Shown here piece after piece: positions 45,288-53,331 of a stretch of 64,000 bases of DNA. Both the position numbers and the translations under genes were made by a program. The stretch's first letter is position 1; every line of letters starts with the position of its first letter. Source of the DNA: Brevibacillus massiliensis (GTDB lineage: Bacteria; Bacillota; Bacilli; Brevibacillales; Brevibacillaceae); contig NZ_HE978535.1 of NCBI RefSeq assembly GCF_000311785.1, positions 326,017 through 390,016 on the forward strand, given 5' to 3'. Below the pieces are notes generated by a model that was not told the DNA's origin, ran no database searches, and was given only the letters and a program-made list of their open reading frames with translations.

Positions 45288-45740
45288 AAGAAGAATTCCT
45301 CCTTTCTGTGAGGGATTCAGGGACGGACTCTCCGGGATGCCTCCGGCGCACTCGCCGATCAATCACCCTCGCCTATCAGAACACGCTTCGGTCCATGAGC
45401 TGCCCCGACGCTGCTACAGTCGGGCATGGGGTGCCAAAGGGAACAGCCAGCGGGTTAGAAGTTCGAGCGAGTACCGGAGAAACAGACTTCTGGTGTAGAC
45501 GATGCTACAGGAGGGAGGAGAATTTCCCCGAATGGACCCCTATGTTCCATTGTCCAGAGACATTCCGGAAAGTCCAACCCTTTTCTATTATTTGCTAGAA
45601 ATGAGCATGGGGGACAGATCCCCCATCCGTCCCCCAGAGGGGGAGACGCAGGGAACACGTCCCCTGCACCCCGTCACTCGCCGTGAGGCAGGTCCAGCAA
45701 GGTTTTGCCGGACAAGAAAAAGTGTGAGTGCCCAGGCCCG
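45288..45740 (-). ncRNA. Structured non-coding end of the IS110 element, candidate bridge-RNA region
   Basis: This ~450-base stretch upstream of the transposase has no coding frame I can support. It contains several hairpins: CCCGAC 45404-45409 with GTCGGG 45419-45424; GGGGGA 45609-45614 with TCCCCC 45619-45624; TCCCCC 45630-45635 with GGGGGA 45639-45644; and GCAGGG with CCCTGC at about 45648-45667. In IS110 elements of the IS621 type, the bridge RNA is transcribed from this side and carries target- and donor-binding loops. The loops were not identified here. Confidence 0.4.
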
Positions 45741-45925
45741 TCTGTCAAGGTTAAAATGAACGCTTCGCGACCTTGACAGACTACATTCGAATATGGATTA
45801 GACGCTTTCCACTATTATTTGTGGAAGCAAAACTGGAAATCTCGAAGGTGGGGATCACCGTGTTAAGGTACTGGAAATTGGCTCGAACCTGCCTTCAGGA
45901 AATACTATACGAGGCAGGGAAGAAG

Positions 45926-47674
45926 ATGAAGAGGCGCAGTGGTTTTGCCCCAGCCATATCCGCATGCCTGATGGCAGCTTCGATTGCGGTATGGCCGGCC
46001 TATGCTGAGGGAAATGCAAGCAAGGGAGGGACTGACGGGCTGCCCCAGACTGCCGGCGGCAAGCAAAGCGTGAGCGATCGTCCAGGCGCAGGGGGAGAAG
46101 AAGCATCCCAGCAAAAAATTTCAAGATATGTTGTGGAAAAAGTACATGAGGTGGGTCCCAATACTCCGCTGGAAGTGCTGGTAGGCATTTCAGATCCCTA
46201 CAATCTTCAGGAGTTCGCGGCCAAACAGTCGATTGTAGCAGCGAGCGACATCACGTTTGTGACCACCCGCACGTTTATGGCCAAGCTGACGGAAGAACAA
46301 ATGAACCTGCTATGCCAAAGGGAAGAGGTGTTCTGGATTTCGCTGCCGTCGGAAATCACGACCGTCGCCCAATCTGCTGCCGGGGGCACTGAAGGGAAAA
46401 GCAAGGCTGCTGAGACTCCCGTGCTAATCTGGATTTCAGCCGGTACAGGCAATGGACAAAATCAGGAAGTAGCCGTGTTTTATACCGATGATGGAGGGGA
46501 AAATTGGCGGAAGAGCGCTTTGCCTGAAGCGACGGCAACCGATGGCAAACAGTTCTTTGAATTTGTCGACAAAAACAATGGCTATATCCTGTTAACCTCT
46601 TCCCCCGGGCTGGGACAAATGGTCAAAGAATTGTACCAGACGACAGACGGAGGGAAAAGCTGGCACCGGATAGGCGATATCACAAGTCATGTGGAGAGTT
46701 ATCCGACCGGCATGACATTCAGAACTGTCTCTGAGGGCTGGATTTCTTCCTTGTATCACGGACAAGACGGGACCCTTTTGTTCCATACTGCGGATGGCGG
46801 GAAGACCTGGAAGCAGCAAACACTTGATGTCCCGCCTACGCTTCAGGATCACTACAGCAACGTTTATCCGCCCGTTTTTTTCGGTCAGGACAAGGTTAAA
46901 GGTGTAGTGATGCTGGAGTTTGTAAAAGAAGGAAGCTCCTTGTATCTGCCTTACTTTACCGAAGATGGAGGCCGCAGCTGGCACTATTCGAAAAAAGCAT
47001 TAGAAGCTCAGAATAATGCCCGGCAGGTTGTCCAACAGGGAACTGTCTCATTCCAGATGAAGGAAGGGGATCCGGCGGTAAAACTCCCCTTGTACGGCGT
47101 CGCGGCAGACTACGCTGTCGACTGGCCTGAACCGGTCGCGATCACACCCAAATCACCGCTGCCACCTGTCCGGTTTTCGATTCCAGCCGGTTTGCAGCAA
47201 GAACTGGCGGCATTTTGGATCAATCAGGGGGACGGAGAACATGGGATCTTGCTGCTTGGGCCAAAAGACTGGAAGGTGGTTGCCGATGCCATCGGTGCCA
47301 ACGAGTCGATTGACATCCGCCTCCAGGATCCGGGTGATAGCTATTTCGATACCGCCGGTGGCTGTCAGGGCTGCGCCATTTCGAGCGCTGCCGTTTATTT
47401 CCCCGCGTTGAAGGAGTGGGCGGAGGAGCAAGGGTTTCCCGGAGAGCTGCTGACTTTTCAAAAACAGACGTTGCTGACTGCAAACGTAATGGCCTATGCC
47501 AAAGAGAATCCGAACCCCGGCTACGAGACGAACGGGATGGCCTTTCAACAGCACGGAGAGGGAAGCGCCTGGTTTCGCGCGGAGGAGATCAGCATTCGCG
47601 CCGACAAGCACGACCTGGCCGCCGCAATCCTCGATTTCTTCGCCGCCAGTTACGGTCAGCCCGAACGAGAGTAG
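45926..47674 (+). CDS. Secreted Asp-box beta-propeller protein with C-terminal DUF4850-like domain
   Basis: About 582 residues from ATG 45926; an in-frame extension upstream reads into the IS border and is not convincing. A signal peptide (KRRSGFAPAISACLMAASIAVWPAYA) is followed by a polar linker, a small domain resembling a subtilase-propeptide/I9 fold (YVVEKVHEVGPNTPLEVLVG to REEVFWISL), then at least four Asp-box turns (TDDGGENW, TTDGGKSW, TADGGKTW, TEDGGRSW) of a sialidase-like propeller. The C-terminal ~150 residues hold a CQGCAISSAAVYFP motif typical of DUF4850. Probably an extracellular or wall-associated binding protein; no enzymatic residues were recognised. Confidence 0.7.
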   Translation: MKRRSGFAPAISACLMAASIAVWPAYAEGNASKGGTDGLPQTAGGKQSVSDRPGAGGEEASQQKISRYVVEKVHEVGPNTPLEVLVGISDPYNLQEFAAKQSIVAASDITFVTTRTFMAKLTEEQMNLLCQREEVFWISLPSEITTVAQSAAGGTEGKSKAAETPVLIWISAGTGNGQNQEVAVFYTDDGGENWRKSALPEATATDGKQFFEFVDKNNGYILLTSSPGLGQMVKELYQTTDGGKSWHRIGDITSHVESYPTGMTFRTVSEGWISSLYHGQDGTLLFHTADGGKTWKQQTLDVPPTLQDHYSNVYPPVFFGQDKVKGVVMLEFVKEGSSLYLPYFTEDGGRSWHYSKKALEAQNNARQVVQQGTVSFQMKEGDPAVKLPLYGVAADYAVDWPEPVAITPKSPLPPVRFSIPAGLQQELAAFWINQGDGEHGILLLGPKDWKVVADAIGANESIDIRLQDPGDSYFDTAGGCQGCAISSAAVYFPALKEWAEEQGFPGELLTFQKQTLLTANVMAYAKENPNPGYETNGMAFQQHGEGSAWFRAEEISIRADKHDLAAAILDFFAASYGQPERE

Positions 47675-47737
47675 GGCAGGTCGGCAAAGGAGGGCGACCC
47701 CATAGCCACAAGCGCGGGCTTACGGGGACGCCCCGAC

Positions 47738-48005
47738 TTATTTCATGACGCGAATTTTGGGCTGTTCCACCAGTTCAAAGCCATTGCCGTCCGGATCGAC
47801 AAACGTTCCTTCCACACCGCCCCAGTCCTGCTTTTGGGGTGGGACGGTGAACCGGACGCCTTTGTCCGAGAGTTCTTCATACGTTATCTGGATGTCCTCG
47901 CAGTAGAAGACGTATCCGGTATGCTTCCCGACCAGTTCCGCCCAGTCGGGGCTGCCATACCCTCCGCCGGGTGATACCTGAAAGAGCTGCAGTAGATTTT
48001 CCCTT
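47738..48005 (-). pseudogene. C-terminal fragment of a VOC/glyoxalase-family protein
   Basis: A frame without any start codon, closed upstream by a stop near 48003-48005, reads SPDWAELVGKHTGYVFYCED, then ITYEELSDKGVRFTVPPQKQ and TFVDPDGNGFELVEQP before the TAA at 47738-47740. This is the second beta-alpha-beta-beta-beta unit of VOC proteins, including the metal-ligand glutamate in FELVEQP. The N-terminal module is missing. It lies between the secreted propeller gene and the ABC permease operon. Confidence 0.75.
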
Positions 48006-48035
48006 TCCTAGGATTGCCTTCTTTCTGAAGTAAAG

Positions 48036-49589
48036 TCAGCTTTTCCACTTCCTCATGAACAAATTGGCAGATCGGGAAGTCGCGTGGCCGTTGAGGTATC
48101 TGGCGCCCAGCCAGAAACAGAGTGCAGCCAGCGGCAGCCCCGCAGCCAGCAGGGTGAAGTAATGATTCCAGAAGTCTGGCGGAAGGCCGCTTGCCATCAT
48201 ATCATCTCTCTTGCGGCCGGAAAGAAGCCAATCGTCCAGCAATTGAAAACCGAGCAAATGGCTAATGAACATGGGCAGAACAACGATATACATCGCCGGG
48301 TGCCGATAGGTGATACTAGCTATTTGCAAGATAGTGACATGGATGACGACTGCTGTCATGACAAGGAGCGCGGCATGGGCAGCAATACTGAGAATCGTCG
48401 GCAGTTCGCCTGCTGGAATGGGCAAAAACCAAGCATGAATGGCGATACCCGCCCACAGGCACAGCATTCCGGCAACAAAATAGGACAGCATGGCCGACAA
48501 GAAAGCGAACAACCGGCTTCCCAGGAGTTTCATGCGCGAGTGGGGAAAGGACAGCCACCACTGGCTCCAGTCTTTTCGCGGATCGGCATTCATGCACCGA
48601 AAGGAAAAAACGACGATGAAAAAGTAAGCCAACAGAAACAATTGGAGTTGACCTTGTACCAGGTCTTGCGGCAAAGTTCCCATCCCGTACCCCAGGAAGA
48701 CAAGGCCGATCATGATCGGGTAGACAATCAGCTTGGTCTTTCGCAGCGCCTGAGGCCCGAGGCAGCGGTATTTTTGCCGCTCAAGGGCGACGAGCGACCA
48801 AAAGGGACTGAGCGGTTGGCGTCTGCCCGCGCGTACCGGACGAGAGCCTTTTGATTGCGCCGGATTGCCGTTTTGAAATCTGGCGCGGCCCAGCCGTTTC
48901 AGTCCGACCGAGGCAGCCAGCCACAGGCATATAGCGGCGAGCGGCCAGCCGATGCCGACAAGGATAAGCAGGGTGGCAAAGAAGTGCTGCAGCGGCTTGA
49001 AGAAAAATGTAGCGATCGTCCACCCAACCATGACAAGCGGCAGCAGCACAAACAGGATCCCCTGGCCCAACCTGGCCCAGCCCACTTGAAAAACCAGCGA
49101 AAGCAAGGACATGCCAACAATCACGGGGAGTCCAAATACTGCGATCAGAAGAGAACCGCCGATGATTTGCAGCAGGGCAGGCGGGTCGACTGGCGTCATC
49201 CACTGAAGGGAACTGGCAATGACGTAGTGACCAAGCGAGACAAGCTGGATGCACAGGATGACGTTGAGACCGAAGAGGAATAAGCCAAGTGCTTTCCCCA
49301 GCACGAGCGCAGACCGCGAATGGGGCAGGGCCAACCACCATTCCCGCCGACCATCACTGGAGCTGACCGCCATACGGATCAAACCTATGGCAAACAGTCC
49401 AAACCAGATGAACCCGATCCCGTTGGCAAAGTACCTCTCCGCATCTTCCACCCGACGGAACATGTACAGGCTCGCCATAAGCAGCAGGAGCAGCGCAGCG
49501 ACAACCTTCTTCTTGTTTTGGGAGGCAACCGGCAGCCAGGAACGAAAATAGCTGAGTTCCAGCAAGCCAAGCTTTGCTATATACCTCAT
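48036..49589 (-). CDS. ABC-2-type transporter permease with duplicated halves
   Basis: 517 residues with about 12 hydrophobic segments in two halves. EWWLALPHSRSALVLGKAL at residues 83-101 is echoed by QWWLSFPHSRMKLLGSRLF at 343-361, exactly 260 residues later. The halves are joined by a basic cytosolic linker (about 230-275), so the protein looks like an internal duplication that provides both permease units. It overlaps the upstream ATPase gene by four bases (ATGA). With the ATPase and the GntR-type regulator it forms a YtrABC-like operon of the kind induced by cell-wall antibiotics in Bacillales. Confidence 0.82.
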   Translation of the reverse strand: MRYIAKLGLLELSYFRSWLPVASQNKKKVVAALLLLLMASLYMFRRVEDAERYFANGIGFIWFGLFAIGLIRMAVSSSDGRREWWLALPHSRSALVLGKALGLFLFGLNVILCIQLVSLGHYVIASSLQWMTPVDPPALLQIIGGSLLIAVFGLPVIVGMSLLSLVFQVGWARLGQGILFVLLPLVMVGWTIATFFFKPLQHFFATLLILVGIGWPLAAICLWLAASVGLKRLGRARFQNGNPAQSKGSRPVRAGRRQPLSPFWSLVALERQKYRCLGPQALRKTKLIVYPIMIGLVFLGYGMGTLPQDLVQGQLQLFLLAYFFIVVFSFRCMNADPRKDWSQWWLSFPHSRMKLLGSRLFAFLSAMLSYFVAGMLCLWAGIAIHAWFLPIPAGELPTILSIAAHAALLVMTAVVIHVTILQIASITYRHPAMYIVVLPMFISHLLGFQLLDDWLLSGRKRDDMMASGLPPDFWNHYFTLLAAGLPLAALCFWLGARYLNGHATSRSANLFMRKWKS

Positions 49590-50299
49590 GAGAACACTTC
49601 CCTGTAGCGTGATTCGACTGATTTTCCAGCCGTTCTTAGTTCCTCTACATCGTCCACGGCCTGGATTTGCCCTCCGCCGATCAGGATGAGCCGGTCAAAC
49701 AGGTTCTCCATTTCCCGGATGTCATGGGTGGCGATCAGAAAGGTGCGTTCTCCATCGGCAAGGTCGGAAATGATCGTGGAAGCGATTTGCTCACGCGAAA
49801 TCAGGTCCACACCGGTAAAGGGTTCATCCAGGATGACGAGCGGAGCCTTCCGGGCCAGGCAGGTTAGCAGCTGCAGTCTGGCTTCTTCTCCCCGCGACAG
49901 GTCGGAGATGCGCGTACCCAGTTTGATCGACAGCCGATCGGTCAAATACGCGGCCTTCTGCGGATCCCAGTCCGGGTAGATCCCTTCCGAGAAAAACAGC
50001 CAATCGGCAGCTGACAGCCAGTGGGGCAAGCTTTCCCTGTCCGGTAAAAAAGCGAGTTGCCGAAGCGAGGAGATGCCGGCAGGTTGGCCGAACAAACGGA
50101 CTTCTCCCGAGGTAGGCTCCAGCAGTCCCGTCAAAATCCGCAGCAGCGTGGATTTCCCGGCACCGTTGGGGCCTAGCAGCCCGGCGATTTGCCCGTGTCC
50201 AACGGTGAACGTCACCTCTCGCAAAATTTCCTTTTTGCCCCGCCGCAAGGATACCTGGCGGCAGTCGATCGCCTGTTTTGCTTTCGCTCCGATGTTCAT
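49586..50299 (-). CDS. ABC transporter ATP-binding protein (YtrB-like)
   Basis: 237 residues from ATG 50299, chosen because GAGGAG lies just upstream; a longer in-frame start at 50332 lies inside the regulator gene. Walker A GLLGPNGAGKST, Q-loop region LAFLPDRESL, signature LSRGEEARLQL (variant of LSGGQ), Walker B PLVILDEPFTG and the switch histidine in IATHDIRE are all present. It would power the adjacent permease. The LSRGE signature is a common variant of YtrB/EcsA-like ATPases. Confidence 0.92.
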   Translation of the reverse strand: MNIGAKAKQAIDCRQVSLRRGKKEILREVTFTVGHGQIAGLLGPNGAGKSTLLRILTGLLEPTSGEVRLFGQPAGISSLRQLAFLPDRESLPHWLSAADWLFFSEGIYPDWDPQKAAYLTDRLSIKLGTRISDLSRGEEARLQLLTCLARKAPLVILDEPFTGVDLISREQIASTIISDLADGERTFLIATHDIREMENLFDRLILIGGGQIQAVDDVEELRTAGKSVESRYREVFS

Positions 50300-50303
50300 C
50301 TCC

Positions 50304-50684
50304 TCAATCCTCCTCCTTTTTGGCCAGATCAAGCAGCTCTTCCAACGTGAGTCCGATCGATTCGGCCACTTCCCGCAGTTTTTGCACGGCGTCTTTTGCC
50401 ATAGCCCGTTTGCATGCTTGAATAACGTCTATCCTTTCCGTCACAAAAGTGCCTTGTCCCCGAAAAGTGACGATCAGCTTGCTTCGCTCCAATTCCTGAT
50501 AGGTTCGCATAATCGTGGTGGGATTCACGCGAATCGCGGAGGCCAATTCGCGCACAGACGGAAGCCGCGTGCCCGGCCCCAGCACCCCGCGGGCAATATC
50601 AGCCCGAATCTGCTCGACAAATTGTTCGTAGAGCGGGCGTGACGGATCAATCCGAAAATGTTCAGGATTCCAAAAAGAGTCCAT
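50304..50684 (-). CDS. GntR-family transcriptional repressor, YtrA subfamily
   Basis: 126 residues: an N-terminal winged helix (RPLYEQFVEQIRADIARG, LPSVRELASAIRVNPTTIMR, TYQELERSKLIVTFRGQGTFV) and a short helical C-terminal dimerisation segment with no ligand domain, the YtrA layout. ATG 50684 follows GAGGTGAG; GTG 50696 is less likely. First gene of the - strand operon. Two matched palindromes directly upstream are its probable operators, so it should repress itself and the transporter. Confidence 0.92.
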   Translation of the reverse strand: MDSFWNPEHFRIDPSRPLYEQFVEQIRADIARGVLGPGTRLPSVRELASAIRVNPTTIMRTYQELERSKLIVTFRGQGTFVTERIDVIQACKRAMAKDAVQKLREVAESIGLTLEELLDLAKKEED

Positions 50685-50709
50685 GCATAGGCTCACCTCG
50701 CAAGTGTGA

Positions 50710-50764
50710 AGTGTATGGATACTCGCCGTACACTATGTAAGTGTACGACATGTCGCCATACACT
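50710..50764 (-). promoter_or_regulatory. Two tandem YtrA-type operators (AGTGTA-N13-TACACT)
   Basis: AGTGTA 50710-50715 with TACACT 50729-50734, and AGTGTA 50740-50745 with TACACT 50759-50764. Both have 13-base spacers and their centres are exactly 30 bp apart, on one face of the helix. The second also contains the palindrome CGACATGTCG. They lie between the repressor gene and the divergent ger operon. Confidence 0.75.
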
Positions 50765-50893
50765 TCAAGAGGGGATCTGTGGAGAAGCTGCGGCGACTCA
50801 AGAGTATAGTTCTCCTGTGTTTTAGCAAAAATGGATAAAAAAGCTTCTTATGCAGTCACAGCCCATCCAGATACTGATGCAAGGGGATAAGCC

Positions 50894-52479
50894 ATGGATT
50901 TTTTTCAAAGGTTCTCTCAAGCAGCGCTTACGGTCCCATCAGCAGAAAAAATCCAATCAAAAGCCACCGCTGCCAGCCGGACAGCAAAAACCTCTGTCCG
51001 CCCGTTTACATGGGAATTTGCAAGACTTTACCTCCATTTTTTCCGACAGTACGGACGTCATCTTTCATACATTTATGATTTTTGGACAGAGAAAGGCTTG
51101 CCTGATCTATATCCAAGGCTTGTCCAATACGGGGCTGATCGACCGGCACGTCCTTGCTCCGCTCACCGCAGAGGATGCGCCAGATCCTGAGCAAGGCGAG
51201 TGGCAGGGCTGTTCCCTGTTAGCGCTCAGCAAGCGGAAAATCACGGTGTCCAACAGCAAAGAATTGAAGAAGACCGGCGAGGTGATCGAACAGATTACAG
51301 CCGGAAATCCGGTTCTCCTGATTGATCAGGAAAGCCGCGCCATTTCGCTCGGATTGGCCAAGTGGGAAGGACGGGGAGTAGAATCGCCGGATGCCGAATC
51401 GGTCGTCCGCGGACCGCGCGAGGGGTTTACGGAAACGCTGGAGGTGAATACCTCTTTGCTGCGGCGGAAGATCAGGACGCCGGCGTTGAAAATAAAATCG
51501 CTGAAAACAGGGCGCTACACCCAAACCCAGATCGTGATCGCCTATATGGAGGGGATCGCGGACAAAACCCTGATAAGGGAGGTTGTCACCCGGGTAAACC
51601 GGATCGACATCGACGGTGTATTGGAAAGCCGCTATATCGAGGAGTTGATCTCGGACAACCGGTATACTCCCTTCCCCCAAATGATCGTGACAGAGCGGCC
51701 TGACGTCGTCGCCGCCAACCTGTTGGAGGGGCGTGTGGCCATCTTGGTAGATGGCACTCCTTTTTCCCTGATCGCTCCCGCATCCTTTTTTTCGCTGCTG
51801 CAGTCACCGGAGGATTACTACCAGGATTACCTCGTCAGCACGGCGATTCGCTGGCTTCGGAGCCATGCTGGCTCCTTCTGTTTACGTGGCAATCCTGACT
51901 TATCATCAAGAGATGATTCCGACTTCCCTGCTGCTCAGCATCGCCAGGTCTCGGGAAGAGATTCCGTTTCCGGCGCTCGTTGAGGCGTTTATCATGGAAT
52001 TTATTTTTGAAGCGCTGCGGGAAGCGGGGATCAGGCTTCCGAAGCAGGTAGGTCCCGCCGTCAGTATTGTCGGCGGTCTCGTAATTGGTCAGGCGGCCAC
52101 CGCAGCCGGACTGGTTTCTTCTCCCATGGTGATGGTCGTGGCGCTCACGGGGGTCGCGTCATTTATGCTTCCTCGCTACAACGCCGGGATCGCCCTGAGG
52201 ATGCTGCGCTTCCCGATCATGCTGATGGCAGGAACACTTGGATTGCTCGGGATTATGCTGGCGGTTGTGGCCATCGTTGTTCACCTTTGCAAGCTGCGTT
52301 CTTTTGGCATTCCCTACTTGACGCCACTGGCACCGTTTAAACTGATGGAAATGAAGGACGCATTCGTGCGGGCTCCATGGTGGAAGCTGGACAGGCGCCC
52401 CCACTTGACCGGAGAAATCAACAAACATCGACAGTCAGCCGGACAGAAGCCGGGACCTGGCAAAGGTGATGAACAATGA
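50894..52479 (+). pseudogene. Spore germinant receptor A subunit (GerAA family), two lesions
   Basis: GerA-family A subunits sit in the spore inner membrane and help sense nutrients. The start (ATG 50894 after AAGGGGATAA) continues correctly as DFFKGSLKQRLRSHQQKKS only if one T is removed from the seven-T run at 50898-50904. The soluble domain then reads normally (LHGNLQDFTSIFSDSTDVIF, DNRYTPFPQMIVTERPD, STAIRWLR). At about 51860 the first membrane helix of the C-terminal domain is largely missing (about 20 bases) and the frame shifts; it resumes LAPSVYVAILTYHQEMIPTSL through the remaining helices. The T-run change could be a sequencing error; the helix deletion is unlikely to be. Confidence 0.82.
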
Positions 52480-53331
52480 CGATTGAAAAAGGTCGAATCT
52501 CGGCATTCCAAATGGGTCTCTTGATGCTGCCGACCATACTGGTCACGGCGCTGCTGCTGCTGCCGTCGCTGACCTCGAAGCACGCAGGCAGGGATATGTG
52601 GATCTCACCTGTGTGGGGCTCCGCGATGGGGTTATTGACTGTTTATACCGTCTGCCGGTTGAACAAGCTTTACCCGAAGCAGACGCTGATTGAATACAGC
52701 GAATCCATCCTGGGGCAGATCCCGGGAAAAATCCTCGGCTTCTGCTACGTGCTCTATTTTTTGTATGTCGCTCAAGGGGTCAGTTGTCCTGCAGGCCTGG
52801 TTTAGTGAGTATGTCGTCATTTCGTTCATGCTTCCTTACCTGACTGACCGGGTCAACGGGATCAGGTGGGGAATGATTTCTGTTTTCGTTGTTTTACTTT
52901 TTCTGGTAATCGAAAATATCGTCATCCTCTTCTTGTTCGGCAGTATCACACCGGGTATTGTTTACCCATTTATTGTAGCAGTCCGCTATGTCAGCCTCGC
53001 CGATTTTTTTGAGCATGTGGAGTCGGTGGTGATGGCGATTTGGGTAACAGGCGCGTTTGTCAAAATCACTGTGCTTTATTACGTGCTTGCACTTGCTGCC
53101 GGGCAATGGCTGGAGCTTTCAGACTACCGTCCCATCGTGCTTCCGCTCGGCTTGCTGCTGGTCATCTTCAGCGTCTGGACGGGGCCAACCCTGCAGCAGC
53201 TGACTTACCTGATCAGCACATCACTGCCGTTTCTTCTCTTGACGTTCCAAATCGTCATCCCTCTGGTTTTGCTGGCAATCGCTTTGATGCGGGAGAAAAA
53301 GCGGCGGCGCAGGGGAGGAATACAAGGATGA
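52476..53331 (+). pseudogene. Spore germinant receptor B subunit (GerAB family), internal deletion
   Basis: GerAB proteins are APC-like 10-helix membrane proteins of about 365 residues that bind the germinant. The first three helices (ISAFQMGLLMLPTILVTALL, ending LYFLYV) are followed, in a different frame from about 52765, by SLKGSVVLQAWFSEYVVISFMLPYLTDR, which normally lies some 75-80 residues later. About 230 bases encoding the middle helices have been lost. The distal part to the KKRRRRGG terminus is intact. It overlaps the A-subunit stop by four bases and the C-subunit start likewise. Confidence 0.82.

Larger units (their letters stand above)
44034..45740 (-). mobile_element. IS110-family insertion sequence (ends approximate)
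   Basis: A single DEDD transposase gene on the - strand is followed by little sequence and preceded by ~450-500 bases of structured non-coding DNA, as in the IS110 subgroup. IS110 elements have no clear terminal inverted repeats, so the exact ends cannot be read here. Left limit somewhere in 43800-44042, right limit somewhere in 45600-45900. An 11-bp inverted repeat TCTGTCAAGGT (45741-45751) / ACCTTGACAGA (45770-45780) lies near the right side. Confidence 0.7.

Noticed and set aside
45600..45680. CRISPR-like look of the G/C-rich tandem hairpins
   Set aside because: The GGGGGA/TCCCCC units are adjacent hairpins with no regular spacers and no cas genes nearby; better explained as IS non-coding structure.
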